From assembly GCA_036557885.1 (NCBI GenBank), contig DATBGS010000129.1:26829-90828 (forward strand): a stretch of DNA of 64,000 bases. Reading direction: 5' to 3'. Below, piece after piece: positions 41,052-49,991 of this stretch. This stretch comes from DATBGS01 sp036557885. GTDB lineage: Bacteria > Chloroflexota > Ktedonobacteria > Ktedonobacterales > DATBGS01. The notes below the pieces were generated by a model. That model worked only from the letters and a program-made list of their open reading frames with translations, had not been told where the DNA came from and searched no databases. Both the position numbers and the translations under genes were made by a program. Numbering within the stretch: the stretch's first letter is position 1; each line of letters begins with the position of its first letter.

Positions 41052-41768
41052 CTATTCTGGAGTCTCGCGGGTGGCCGTCATGGTGGGCTGGTCGTCGGGG
41101 TCGCTGCCGGACGCTGGCGCCGGGACGGTGTTGCCAGACTCTTCATTCAGGGTAAGCGGCGTATAGACGGAGGCGCCTGGCTCCTGGTGAGCAAGCTCAA
41201 CGGTAGATGGGGCCGCCTGTGGAAGCTGCACCGATTGCTGCACACCAGATGACATGGGGCTGGGGGCTGCGGGTATGGCTGGCTGCTGCGCTGGGGCAGG
41301 TTGTTGGGCCTGAGCTTGCGCCTGGGCACGTTGTTGGTAGTATGCCTGAAGCGCGGACTCGGCAGCGAGCACGCCCGCGCGCGCGATGTCGTCATCGCGG
41401 CCAGGGGCGTTGCCGCCGCTGATGCCGATGGCGCCGATGGTGACGCCACCCGCGCCGCGAATGGGCCAGCCGCCGGGGGCCATGATGAATTTCCCCTGGG
41501 TCATCGAGGCCATGCTGGAGGCAAAACCGGGGATGTCGCCAGCCCAGCGGGCGATGTCAGCGGTGGATTGGTTGAACATGACCGCAGAAGTGGCTTTGGC
41601 GATGGCAATGCCTGAGGTGGCCCAGGCATAGGGTGACATCATGCGCTCAAAGGCGACAAGGTGCCCGGCGCTATCCACAAGCGCGATGCTGACCTGGCAA
41701 TTAAATTCTCGCGCCCTGGCGCGGCTGGCATCCAGTGCGCGCCTGGCAATATCCAGGGTAAGACTCAT
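41052..41768 (-). CDS. GlcG/HbpS family protein with Gln/Pro-rich tail
   Basis: The 238-residue protein has a GlcG/HbpS domain at 1-140: MSLTLDIARRALDASRARA, IALVDSAGHLVAFERM, IAKATSAVMFNQST and GGVTIGAIGISGG. Members bind haem or cobalamin-like ligands or act with redox enzymes; HbpS is a haem-responsive sensor partner. The C-terminal 95 residues are disordered (QAQAQAQQPAPAQQPA and acidic), not seen in ordinary GlcG. AAAGGAG precedes ATG 41768. It is a single-gene unit. Confidence 0.85.
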   Translation of the reverse strand: MSLTLDIARRALDASRARAREFNCQVSIALVDSAGHLVAFERMMSPYAWATSGIAIAKATSAVMFNQSTADIARWAGDIPGFASSMASMTQGKFIMAPGGWPIRGAGGVTIGAIGISGGNAPGRDDDIARAGVLAAESALQAYYQQRAQAQAQAQQPAPAQQPAIPAAPSPMSSGVQQSVQLPQAAPSTVELAHQEPGASVYTPLTLNEESGNTVPAPASGSDPDDQPTMTATRETPE

Positions 41769-41958
41769 TCTACGTTGCTCCTTTGGCTAAGTGAACACAT
41801 TGGCATAAAGTATATAGTATCGAGAAAAGGCGTGCAAGCATTGCCAGGCATAGAAGTTGCTTTAGTTTTTTAGAATAGTGTTGTTGCCTGGCAGAGCAGG
41901 GCAGGTATGGTGCGGAGGGGAAGGTGCTCGCGCAGGTGAAAGAAGGAGCAGAAGGCGC

Positions 41959-43086
41959 GTGTTTGAGCATCTTGCGTCCATGACGTGGACATTTCCGGCA
42001 GGGGGCAAGGAGATTGCGGCGCTGGCGGTCTATGCCGAGCCACAGGAGACAGCGCAAGGGGTGATCTATCGCCCACGTGCCGCCGCAGAGAGTGGGCCAG
42101 AGGGTGTGGCCTGCCTGGATGATGTGGCGCGGGCGGCGCTGCTGGGGCTGCGCGCCTGGGAGCAGGAGCGCGATGAGCAGGGCAGGCGGCTGGCCCAGCA
42201 GTGGTTGGGCTTTGTGGCCTACATGCAGGGCGAGGATGGGCGCTTCACCAATTTTATTCTGGATGCTGCGGGCCAGCGCAATATGCGCGGCCAGACCTCG
42301 TATCCGGGTGGGCTGTGGTGGACGGCCCGCGCGTTGTACGCGCTGGGCGCGGCCTATCGGGTGCTGGGCGAAGAGCGCTGGCTGGAGCGCTGGCAGCGTT
42401 GCCCGCTGCCCCCGCGCGCGGTGACGGCTTCCGATGAGAAAATCACGGGGGTGCTCATCCTGGCGGCATTGGAGGTGCTGCGCGCCGCGCCACCTGCGCG
42501 GGTGCGGCAGCAGATGCAGGCGCTGGTGGAGGGATGGTGCGATGATCTGCTGCGCGGGATGGATGGGTATCTGTGCGATATGCCGGGAGAACGGCAGGTC
42601 ATGCTCTGGGGCTATCATCAGTTTCCAGCGCTGGCGCAGGCCGCTGCCTGGTTGGGGCGGGCGGACTACCTGGAGGCGTGCAGGCAGACGGTAGAACGGC
42701 TGGTTGTGCCGACGTTGGAGGCCGGATTTCTCTACGCCTTCCCCGATGTGAAGGAGGGTCAGTGCGCGTACTGCATGACGCCGCTGGTGCAGGGTTTGGC
42801 CGCGTTGTATCGCGCTACCCATGAAGCACGCTACGCTGGGCTGGCGCTGCGGGCGTTTGGCTGGTTTGAGGGGCGAAACGATGCCCACACGCGCATGTAC
42901 GACCCCCAAACGGGGCGCTGCCTGGATGGGATTACGGATGGTGTGGCTTCGCGCAATTGCGGAGCAGAGTCAGCGATTGAGGCGGGGCTGGCAGAACTGG
43001 AGCGCCGCAGCCTGAGCCGCTCGCCGGGCGCCCGCCAGACCCCGGAAAACCCAGAAACCTCAGCATCCCTCAATGCGCTGGCTTGA
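41959..43086 (+). CDS. Six-hairpin-glycosidase-like protein
   Basis: The 375-residue protein (GTG at 41959 behind AGAAGG) has repeated helical pairs with aromatic and acidic loops: GVACLDDVARAALLGLRAWE, GRFTNFILDA, SYPGGLWWTARALYALGAAY, MLWGYHQFPALAQAAAWLG and NDAHTRMYDPQTG. This is the shape of an alpha/alpha-barrel sugar hydrolase or lyase in the cytoplasm. No definite family or catalytic pair is assigned. It lies next to, and converges on, the chemotaxis-like operon. Confidence 0.65.
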   Translation: MFEHLASMTWTFPAGGKEIAALAVYAEPQETAQGVIYRPRAAAESGPEGVACLDDVARAALLGLRAWEQERDEQGRRLAQQWLGFVAYMQGEDGRFTNFILDAAGQRNMRGQTSYPGGLWWTARALYALGAAYRVLGEERWLERWQRCPLPPRAVTASDEKITGVLILAALEVLRAAPPARVRQQMQALVEGWCDDLLRGMDGYLCDMPGERQVMLWGYHQFPALAQAAAWLGRADYLEACRQTVERLVVPTLEAGFLYAFPDVKEGQCAYCMTPLVQGLAALYRATHEARYAGLALRAFGWFEGRNDAHTRMYDPQTGRCLDGITDGVASRNCGAESAIEAGLAELERRSLSRSPGARQTPENPETSASLNALA

Positions 43087-43094
43087 CCAGGACG

Positions 43095-43487
43095 CTATGG
43101 CGATTGCTTTACAAGATCGGCTACTGTGCTGAGTAGTTGGTCATGGGGGTAGGGTTTGACCAGGTAGGCGTTGGCGCCCAGGTCCAGCGCGTGCTGGCGG
43201 TGGATGTTGGCGGCGCGCGAGGTGAGCATGGCAACGGGAAGCTGCTTAAACTCTGCCTGGCTGCGCAGCCGGGCGAGCAGTTCGTAGCCGTCCATGCGGG
43301 GCATTTCAATATCCAGCAAGATCGCGTTGGGGCGGCTTTTTGCCAGCACCTCCAGGGCCTCCAGCCCATCTTTGGCTGTGGTCACGCGATAGCCAGCGCG
43401 TGTCAACTGGAACTCCAGTGTGCGGCGCATAGACAGAGAGTCATCTACGATGAGGATGACCGGATTGGAGGAGGATTGGTCGGACAT
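43095..43487 (-). CDS. Possible separate CheY-like receiver from an internal start in cheA
   Basis: Codon 902 of the CheA gene is an ATG at 43487 (MSDQSSSNPVILIVDDSLSM), placed at the linker just before the receiver. A near-perfect AAAGGAGGG site lies five bases upstream, better than that of most genes here. A free 130-residue receiver would then be made beside the fused one. The alternative is a recent fusion of two genes whose old ribosome site remains. Confidence 0.5.
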   Translation of the reverse strand: MSDQSSSNPVILIVDDSLSMRRTLEFQLTRAGYRVTTAKDGLEALEVLAKSRPNAILLDIEMPRMDGYELLARLRSQAEFKQLPVAMLTSRAANIHRQHALDLGANAYLVKPYPHDQLLSTVADLVKQSP

Positions 43488-46190
43488 ATGGCCCTCCTTT
43501 TGAGTGCCACTGTGAGCGAGCGGCTGCAAGGCGGCGCTGCCCAAAGCGCGATGAGCAAGTTCTGGCAGGTCAAGCAGCAGCAGTAATTCACCGATGGGGG
43601 TAATGGTGGCCCCGCGTATTCCTGGGCGGCGCAGATGCGCTGGCAGCGGCTTGATGACAATCTCGCGCTCGCCAATCACCTCATCTACCAGCACGCCAAC
43701 ATGCCGCTGGCCCAGCGGAATGAGCAGCGCCGGGTGGTCGAGCGGCAAAGCTGGCGGAGCACCATGCAAGCCCTTGCGGAGGGGTGCCATGCCGAGCAAC
43801 TGGCTCAAGGTAAACAATGCCGTTTGCCCATCGGTCTGATCGCTGGCCTGAAGCGCAATGCGCTCGACGGCGCTGAAGGGCACAGCATAGACTTGCTGGC
43901 GCTCGCGCACAAACAGGGCGCGCAAAATGCCCAGCGAGATAGGCAGCAGGATATGAAAGGTGGTGCCGTGTCCCGGTGCGCTGTGAATATGCAGGGAGCC
44001 TTTCAGCCGATCTACGGTTGCCTGTACCAGGTCCATACCGACTCCGCGCCCGGCAATGGTCGTCACTTCGGGGCTGGTGGAGAGATCGGGGAGCAGAATC
44101 AGGTTGAGCGCTTCTTCGTGCGTGAGCATCACGGCCTGCTCTGAGGTGAGCTTGCCGCTGGCAAGAGCGGAGTTGATCAGGCGCTGCGCGTTGATGCCGC
44201 GCCCATCGTCGCCCACCTCGATGCTGATCTCGTTGCCGGAATAATACGCATGCAGCCAGATGGTGCCTGTTTCTGGCTTGCCCTGCGCGCGGCGTTCTTC
44301 TAATACTTCAATGCCATGCGCGGCGCAGTTGCGCACCAGTTGCACCAGCGGCCCGGTGATGGCCTCGATAATATCGCGGTCAATCTCCGTAGATTCTCCG
44401 GTGGCCTGGAAGTTGATCAGTTTATTCTGCTCCTGGGCCACCATGCGGGCGGTCAGGCGCAGGCGTGGCAGCAATTGCTCGATGGGTACCAGCCGAACAT
44501 GCGTCAGGTTGCGCTGAAGCGTCGTCGTCAGGTCGTCCTGCTCTTGCGCGAGTTTATCCATGCGGCCCAGGTGCTCTTGCAGCGCGGACCCAATGCTGGT
44601 GATGTCGTTGATGCTTTCGCGCAGCGACCTGAGCAGATCATCATGCTCGCTAAAGCGTTCAATCTCTGGAGATGACCCTTTGCCACCAGGCTTAAGCATG
44701 CCTGGCGCGGTAAGCGTCAGCGCTTTATTGGGCTGGAACTGCGCGGGCAGCACCTGTTTGATGGTTGCTGTCGCCTGCTCTTTGGGTTTGCGGTGCCCCG
44801 CGCTCATCGCCTGATCACTTTCTGAAGGTGCCAGCAGTTGCTGATGGCCCTGGCGCTCTTGAAAGGCGACTTCATAGTCGGAGAGTTGGCCGAGCACCTG
44901 GGTCACGCGCTGAAGGGCCGGGCGCAGTTCGGCAACGGAGGTGTTGATCTCCTGGCGGGCCTGTTCCGTCGCGGCGCGGCTGGTGGTGAGTTCGGCCAGC
45001 AGGTCCATCAATTGGTCCAGGCGGCGCGCGTCCACCCGCAAGAAGTGCTCGCGCTCCATGACCCAGCCCTCTTGTCGGCGCTGCTCCAGGCTGCTCCCTG
45101 GGTGGTCGCTGCCAGCATCAAGCGGTTCGCGCTGGCGCGCGGCTTCGGCCAGGCGTAGGGAGTCGGGCTGGGTGGCGGCGGGGTCGGCGCTTTCGTCGGG
45201 GTGCGTGGCCTCCAGCAGTTCCTGGTACTTCAACTGCAAGGTTGCCAAACCGTCGCTCTCGGCTGGTTCGGTGCCTGGGGGCAGTTGCAGGATACTCTCC
45301 AACTCGGCTACCCCGAACATCAGCAGGTCGAGCACTGCGGGGGCGTAGTGCAGGGTGCGGTTGCGCAGCAGGTCCAGCACGTCTTCCAGGCAATGGGCCA
45401 GGCCAGAGGTCATCTGGAGGTTGAGTGTGGAGGCGGCGCCCTTGATTTTGTGCGCGATGCGGCGCATCTCCTGCACGGTGGCGCTGCGCTCCTCCACCGT
45501 TTCAATCTGCGCCAGCGCCGCTTGAAAGATGCCCAGGTCTTCGAGTGTTTCCATCCAGAATAATTCCAGCATCTCCGGTGGAATATCCTCATCCTGGGGT
45601 GTGGTGGATGGCGGCGGGAGGGCAGACGGCTCTGCTGGTTCGCTGAGAAGAGATGGCTCTGCCGGTTCGTTAAGCGTGCTTTCCTGAAAGCGGCGCAAGA
45701 CCTCCAGGTCTTCGGCGCTCAACTCCTCATCGCTGGGTGGCTCAGGCTCGGCTGCTGGCGTCAACTGGCTGCCAATCTCCAGCATGTGCTGTTCTAAAGA
45801 AGCGAGGCGGGCCTGTTCCTCGGCGGAGGGTGGAGGCAGCAAGCGCCCGACCGCTTCTAGCTGATCAACGCGCTGGCGGAAATAGCGCGTGGCATCTTCC
45901 AGCACCTCGGCCAGCGGGTCTGCAAAGCGCGGCACCTGTTCCTGCTCACCCACCTCAGCCACCCCCTGGAGGCATGCCTCCAGCCCGGCGCTCAGGTGGG
46001 CGAGGTCATGCACTTCCATCGCGGCACTGAGCCGGGAAATCGCCTGAGTCAGACGCTGGAGGTCTTTGAGGAGCATGAGCGTCTTCTGGATGGAGCCGCG
46101 CGCCTGGCGCAACTCGGCGGTAAGCCGCGAGATGCTGTGGCAGAAGCCGCGCAGTTCCGGTATCAGAGCGGGAAGGTAGCGATCATCCAC
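43095..46190 (-). CDS. cheA: CheA-type histidine kinase with C-terminal receiver domain
   Basis: The GTG start at 46190 has GGAGG six bases before and overlaps the CheW-like gene by eight bases. The 1031-residue protein has an N-terminal helical region, an Hpt domain with H247 in RRIAHKIKGAAS, a dimerisation and HATPase core (LVRNCAAHGIEVLEER, VGDDGRGINAQRL, IAGRGVGMDLVQATVDRL), a CheW-like domain and a receiver (LIVDDSLSMRRTLEFQL, LLDIEMPRMDGYELL, YLVKPYPHDQ). This is the ChpA/PilL layout used for motility or pilus signalling. It is the last gene of a four-gene operon without a receptor gene. Confidence 0.93.
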   Translation of the reverse strand: MDDRYLPALIPELRGFCHSISRLTAELRQARGSIQKTLMLLKDLQRLTQAISRLSAAMEVHDLAHLSAGLEACLQGVAEVGEQEQVPRFADPLAEVLEDATRYFRQRVDQLEAVGRLLPPPSAEEQARLASLEQHMLEIGSQLTPAAEPEPPSDEELSAEDLEVLRRFQESTLNEPAEPSLLSEPAEPSALPPPSTTPQDEDIPPEMLELFWMETLEDLGIFQAALAQIETVEERSATVQEMRRIAHKIKGAASTLNLQMTSGLAHCLEDVLDLLRNRTLHYAPAVLDLLMFGVAELESILQLPPGTEPAESDGLATLQLKYQELLEATHPDESADPAATQPDSLRLAEAARQREPLDAGSDHPGSSLEQRRQEGWVMEREHFLRVDARRLDQLMDLLAELTTSRAATEQARQEINTSVAELRPALQRVTQVLGQLSDYEVAFQERQGHQQLLAPSESDQAMSAGHRKPKEQATATIKQVLPAQFQPNKALTLTAPGMLKPGGKGSSPEIERFSEHDDLLRSLRESINDITSIGSALQEHLGRMDKLAQEQDDLTTTLQRNLTHVRLVPIEQLLPRLRLTARMVAQEQNKLINFQATGESTEIDRDIIEAITGPLVQLVRNCAAHGIEVLEERRAQGKPETGTIWLHAYYSGNEISIEVGDDGRGINAQRLINSALASGKLTSEQAVMLTHEEALNLILLPDLSTSPEVTTIAGRGVGMDLVQATVDRLKGSLHIHSAPGHGTTFHILLPISLGILRALFVRERQQVYAVPFSAVERIALQASDQTDGQTALFTLSQLLGMAPLRKGLHGAPPALPLDHPALLIPLGQRHVGVLVDEVIGEREIVIKPLPAHLRRPGIRGATITPIGELLLLLDLPELAHRALGSAALQPLAHSGTQKEGHMSDQSSSNPVILIVDDSLSMRRTLEFQLTRAGYRVTTAKDGLEALEVLAKSRPNAILLDIEMPRMDGYELLARLRSQAEFKQLPVAMLTSRAANIHRQHALDLGANAYLVKPYPHDQLLSTVADLVKQSP

Positions 46191-47040
46191 CTGAAGCCTC
46201 CGGTACTTTGCCTTGTTCAAGCAGTGTGGCGAGCAAGCGCGGCAGGTCCAGCAGCAAAATCGTTTCCCTGGTGTGTGGATGCGTCCAGACGGCTTGAAGG
46301 TGCGCTGCCGCCAGGGAAGGAAGCCAGCGGGTTTGGGCGGCATTTGGCGGCTGAAGCTCGCTTTCTTCTGGGAAGATGGTTTCGTTCACCTGCTCCACCA
46401 GCAGCGCCAGCGGGATGCCGTTGCTTTCAGCAATTAAGACGGGCTTTGCTCCAAAGCGCGAGAGCACAGAGGAGGCGCTGATGGGGTCGAGCACCAGTTC
46501 GCTCAGGTTGACCAGACCGACCGGATCACTGCGCACGTTGATGACGCCATGCAGCCAGGGTGGGCTGAAGGGCAGCGGGGTGACGGGTGGGAGCGCGGGC
46601 ACCACCTCGCGCAGGCAATGCAGCGGCACGCCCCAGCGGTGGTTGCCCAGGGTGAACAGAGCAAAAGCTGGCCCGGCAACGGGAGCTGGCCCCGTTTCCT
46701 GGCGCAGGCTCAGGCTGCGCAGTTCTTCCTCGCTCCAGGTGGCGTTGGTGCTGGCTAACCAAGAGGAAAGCAGGGTGGTGGAGGAAAGCACATGCTCAGG
46801 CGGGCTGAGGGGGGGGTCGCTGCGCTCTGGCTGGTCTGCTGCTTGAGGAGCGCTGAACGATGCGCTTGAAAGAGTCGTTGCCTGGCGCCGCAGATGGCGC
46901 ACCAGATGCTCGCTGACCTGCCCGGCGCGGGCTTCGGATGCCTGGCCGAAGGCCAGAGCCAGCGGCCTGGATGTGCTGGCGCCCGCGCTGGTTAGCCAGA
47001 GCGTTTGCGTAGGCGCTCCGTTGTGTGCTGCGTTGCTCAT
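46183..47040 (-). CDS. CheW-like scaffold protein
   Basis: The 285-residue protein has a disordered N-terminal 120 residues and a CheW domain: FALFTLGNHRWGVPLHCLRE, then VVPALPPVTPLPFSPPWLHG, VINVRSDPVGLVNLSELV and LLVEQVNETIFPEE. CheW links receptors to CheA. GGAG precedes ATG 47040. Its last eight bases overlap the CheA start, showing tight coupling. The spacer to the upstream receiver gene is 183 bases, so a second promoter may lie there. Confidence 0.85.
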   Translation of the reverse strand: MSNAAHNGAPTQTLWLTSAGASTSRPLALAFGQASEARAGQVSEHLVRHLRRQATTLSSASFSAPQAADQPERSDPPLSPPEHVLSSTTLLSSWLASTNATWSEEELRSLSLRQETGPAPVAGPAFALFTLGNHRWGVPLHCLREVVPALPPVTPLPFSPPWLHGVINVRSDPVGLVNLSELVLDPISASSVLSRFGAKPVLIAESNGIPLALLVEQVNETIFPEESELQPPNAAQTRWLPSLAAAHLQAVWTHPHTRETILLLDLPRLLATLLEQGKVPEASGG

Positions 47041-47223
47041 CGCGCTCCAATTATTGACGAAATATCGAAGAATCTTCCCCTGTAGCCAACCACACCAAAA
47101 AATAGGCTCTCGGCCAGAAACCGCACAAGTATATCCCCCAGCCGGGTCACATGCCTTGCTGTGAGGTTGGTGCGTTGCCTGACGAAGCGAGCTTCAGCCA
47201 GCGGGCTGAGGGGAGGCTGGCAA

Positions 47224-47646
47224 CTAATACGAGTAGCCGCGCGCTGCCTGGGAGGGCACAGCCTGTTCCTGTATGCCCAGGTTCGCCCGCACTGCCGCGA
47301 TTACCTCGATGGGCTTAAAGGGCTTGGTAATGTACTCTTTTGCGCCAGCCAGACGACCTTTGATCTTGTCAAAAACGCCGTCGCGCCCGGAGAGCATGAT
47401 AATCACGGTATTGCCAAAGCGATTTTTCTGTTTTAAGGTGCGCGCCACCTGGTAGCCATCCATCTTGGGCAGGCCAACGTCCAATAAGATCAGATCGGGT
47501 ACAGTGATTTCATTTCTGTTGAGCGCGTCTATGGCCTGTAAGCCATCTGGAAACGAAATGACCTCAAACCCTTCGCGTCTCAGGCTCACTTCCATGATTT
47601 TGCGCACGGTCAGTGAATCATCAATAACGACCACAAAGTTCCCCAT
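47224..47646 (-). CDS. CheY/PilG-like single-domain response regulator
   Basis: The 140-residue protein has VVVIDDSLTVRKIMEVSLRR with the acidic pair, LILLDVGLPKMDGYQVARTL with the phospho-acceptor Asp, IIMLSGRDGVFDKIKGRLAG and YITKPFKPIEV, a complete receiver. AGGAAGGTG stands nine bases before ATG 47646. It is followed by CheW-like and CheA-REC genes and preceded 55 bases earlier by a DUF4388 gene. Confidence 0.93.
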   Translation of the reverse strand: MGNFVVVIDDSLTVRKIMEVSLRREGFEVISFPDGLQAIDALNRNEITVPDLILLDVGLPKMDGYQVARTLKQKNRFGNTVIIMLSGRDGVFDKIKGRLAGAKEYITKPFKPIEVIAAVRANLGIQEQAVPSQAARGYSY

Positions 47647-47701
47647 ACACGGACACCTTCCTGTGATGAATGTACGCCTGGCGAGGCGCGGTTTCTACAC
47701 G

Positions 47702-48949
47702 TTATTCCGGTGGCTGTTCCCCCTGGAAGCCCATAAAGAGCGCTTCCCAGGTTTCCTGGTTTTGCATCCGCTCGATGGGTGAGGCAATGCGCGCGTTGAT
47801 CGCCTGGAATGCGGCGCGCAAAGCTCGTTGGAGCACGTCGGATGCGTGATGATAAAATTGCACCGCTTCGGTTACTTCCGCATGACGCGCGCCAAAAAGC
47901 TGACGGCAGTGCTGGGAAAATTCTTCCATGACGATATGGTTCTGATAGAGCGGCAAAGGATAGCCATCAATCTCGGTTAATTGTTCGCGGACCAGCAGCT
48001 TTTCCAGCGTGTCTGGTGCCAGACTGATGCCGTTTTGTTCGCAGGTTTCGCTCAGGTTATCCATCGTCCAGTTGATGAACTGCGCGAAGGCGATCAGTTG
48101 CGTTTCGGGTGTGCGGCGGCTGAGCCATTCCTGTTCGATTTTGCTGAGCAGGCTGAAGAGATCAAAGCTCTCCATGCTGAGCCGCTGGGCATGCTGCGGC
48201 AGACCAGGCTTGCTTCCAGATTTTTTGACACGCAGCAGCCCGTGCTCGATCAAGGGCACCGCCTGGCGCGCCACGTCCAGTTCCGGGCGACGAATGGCCG
48301 AGGCAATGCGTCGGATGGTGTGGCGTTTGTTGATCTGGGTGATGATCTGCCAGGTTGGCTGGTCGAAGCGGAAGGCTGGGCCTTGAGGAATTTCAGAGGT
48401 CATGCCCAGGTGCGTGCTCATGCCATCGGGTAGAAAGGACTGGAGTTCGTCCCATTCCTGGGTATAGCGCAGGACTTCCATGACGACACGGGTAACATCA
48501 ATGCGCAGGGGCTGGCCTTCGGCCACGAAGTGGTGGCCGGGCAAAAACTCGTAGGTGCCTTCGCGCCATTGGGCCAGTTCGCGGATGGTCCAGAGCACCT
48601 GCGTTTTGAGCGCGTCACGCAGTTGCTCGCGGCTGATGATGCGCCATTCGACGAGCAGTTCGCCAATGCGTTTGCCCAGGGGGTCTTGTGTCTGGAGGCT
48701 GTAGGCTTGATCAAGCTGCTCGGCGGTCGCCATGCGCAGTTGTTGCAGGACATGGCCCAGGGTCAGGGCCTCGGTGGTGAGTTCAGAGCAGGTGACGAGC
48801 GCGCCTTCGTGGAAGTAGATGATGCCGGTGCGGTCGGGGAGATGCAGGTGCAGGGCGCCTGTCATGTTGCCCAGACCCATCATCTGGAGGATTTCTACCA
48901 GACCAAACTCTTTTAACGACCCACGTAAGGTTTTGGCTTCAGTGACCAT
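47702..48949 (-). CDS. DUF4388 (PATAN-like) domain protein
   Basis: The 415-residue protein opens with LRGSLKEFGLVEILQMMGLG and NMTGALHLHLPDRTGIIYFHEG, the DUF4388/PATAN pattern found in response-regulator partners of gliding and pilus systems. A middle part (GELLVEWRIISREQLRDALK) repeats a second helical module often seen with it, and the C-terminal half is helical without a known motif. It is first in the chemotaxis-like operon, so it probably acts with the receiver and CheA. GAGG precedes ATG 48949. Confidence 0.82.
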   Translation of the reverse strand: MVTEAKTLRGSLKEFGLVEILQMMGLGNMTGALHLHLPDRTGIIYFHEGALVTCSELTTEALTLGHVLQQLRMATAEQLDQAYSLQTQDPLGKRIGELLVEWRIISREQLRDALKTQVLWTIRELAQWREGTYEFLPGHHFVAEGQPLRIDVTRVVMEVLRYTQEWDELQSFLPDGMSTHLGMTSEIPQGPAFRFDQPTWQIITQINKRHTIRRIASAIRRPELDVARQAVPLIEHGLLRVKKSGSKPGLPQHAQRLSMESFDLFSLLSKIEQEWLSRRTPETQLIAFAQFINWTMDNLSETCEQNGISLAPDTLEKLLVREQLTEIDGYPLPLYQNHIVMEEFSQHCRQLFGARHAEVTEAVQFYHHASDVLQRALRAAFQAINARIASPIERMQNQETWEALFMGFQGEQPPE

Positions 48950-49106
48950 GCGTCCTCAATTAAAAACCGATGTGACACAGTGTGATGCGAGGTGGTGCAT
49001 TGGATACTACCTGCTCAAAATATCTTATAACCGAAAAACGACAAACAATCAAGGCTTTTGCCGCACAAAATCCAGCCTCATGCGTTCTTCCTGCCCAACT
49101 GGTCCA

Positions 49107-49658
49107 TTATAGATCAGCCTTTCCTGGCAGGGCAAGAGGGAAAAGACGGCTGACGGGCTGGTGGCGCACATCCTCTGCCAGGGAGCGCATGGAGCGCCCC
49201 AGTGTGGGGTGCAGAAGATCGGGGGCAATTTCGGTCAGGGGCACGAGGACGAACGCGCGCTCGGCCAGGCGTGGGTGTGGAATGGTCAATTCAGGGGTAG
49301 TGATGATCTGCTCGCCGTAGAGCAGGATGTCGAGATCAATCTCGCGTGGACCGTAGCGAAAGGTGGGCCTGCGTCCCAGGTGCTCTTCCAGGTCTTTGAG
49401 GAAGCGCAGCAGGTTATGCGGGGAAAGCCTGGTGCGGCCCAGGCAGACCAGATTGTGGTAGACGGGCTGTTCTGCTACCAGTTGCGGCGCTGTCTCGTAG
49501 ACCCAGGACACGCGCTCCAGATGGAATGCTGGCGCCAGACCCGCCAGCGCCGCTTGCAGCATGGCATCGCGGTTGCCCAGGTTGCTGCCCAGACCCAGCG
49601 CTACCAGTGGTGGCATACCTGCTGCATCATCTGCCGTTTCTGAAGTTGGGGGCGTCAT
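49107..49658 (-). CDS. folK: 2-amino-4-hydroxy-6-hydroxymethyldihydropteridine pyrophosphokinase
   Basis: FolK transfers pyrophosphate from ATP to hydroxymethyldihydropterin in folate synthesis. The 183-residue protein has LGLGSNLGNRDAMLQAALAG, VSWVYETAPQ, YHNLVCLGRT, GPREIDLDILLYGEQ with the metal-binding Asp pair and IPHPRLAERAFVLVPL. AAAGGAG precedes ATG 49658; an earlier ATG at 49703 would add 15 poor residues. No other folate gene is adjacent; it stands alone upstream of the DUF4388 gene. Confidence 0.94.
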   Translation of the reverse strand: MTPPTSETADDAAGMPPLVALGLGSNLGNRDAMLQAALAGLAPAFHLERVSWVYETAPQLVAEQPVYHNLVCLGRTRLSPHNLLRFLKDLEEHLGRRPTFRYGPREIDLDILLYGEQIITTPELTIPHPRLAERAFVLVPLTEIAPDLLHPTLGRSMRSLAEDVRHQPVSRLFPLALPGKADL

Positions 49659-49714
49659 AGTTGCTCCTTTCGGGCGGAGATTTTGGCAGTGTTTTTTACA
49701 CAAGGCGTTGTTTT

Positions 49715-49730
49715 TTGTAATATATTACAA
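49715..49730. promoter_or_regulatory. Perfect 16-bp palindrome between folK and hemA
   Basis: TTGTAATATATTACAA is its own reverse complement and lies 57 bases before the folK start. It includes TATATT, so it could overlap the folK promoter and act as an operator. I do not match it to a named regulator box. Confidence 0.5.
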
Positions 49731-49991
49731 GACTTTCTGTGTTGCAGCAGCCAGCATTCACCAGCCATTCACCTTTTCTTCCCACCTATTCACCCGTGTG
49801 GGGTACACTGTCACCCAAGGGGAAACGTGGCGTATCTGCCGCACTGGTGTTCGCGTGTGTAACCAGATGCAGTAGAAAAATCAGGTACTTACCTGATGGC
49901 AGCATGGGGTGGAGGCAGGTACCATATGGAGGGACCAGGCGGAGGCTGGCCTGGCTTATTTATAGTGTTTTTACAACTGACGGGTTGAGAT

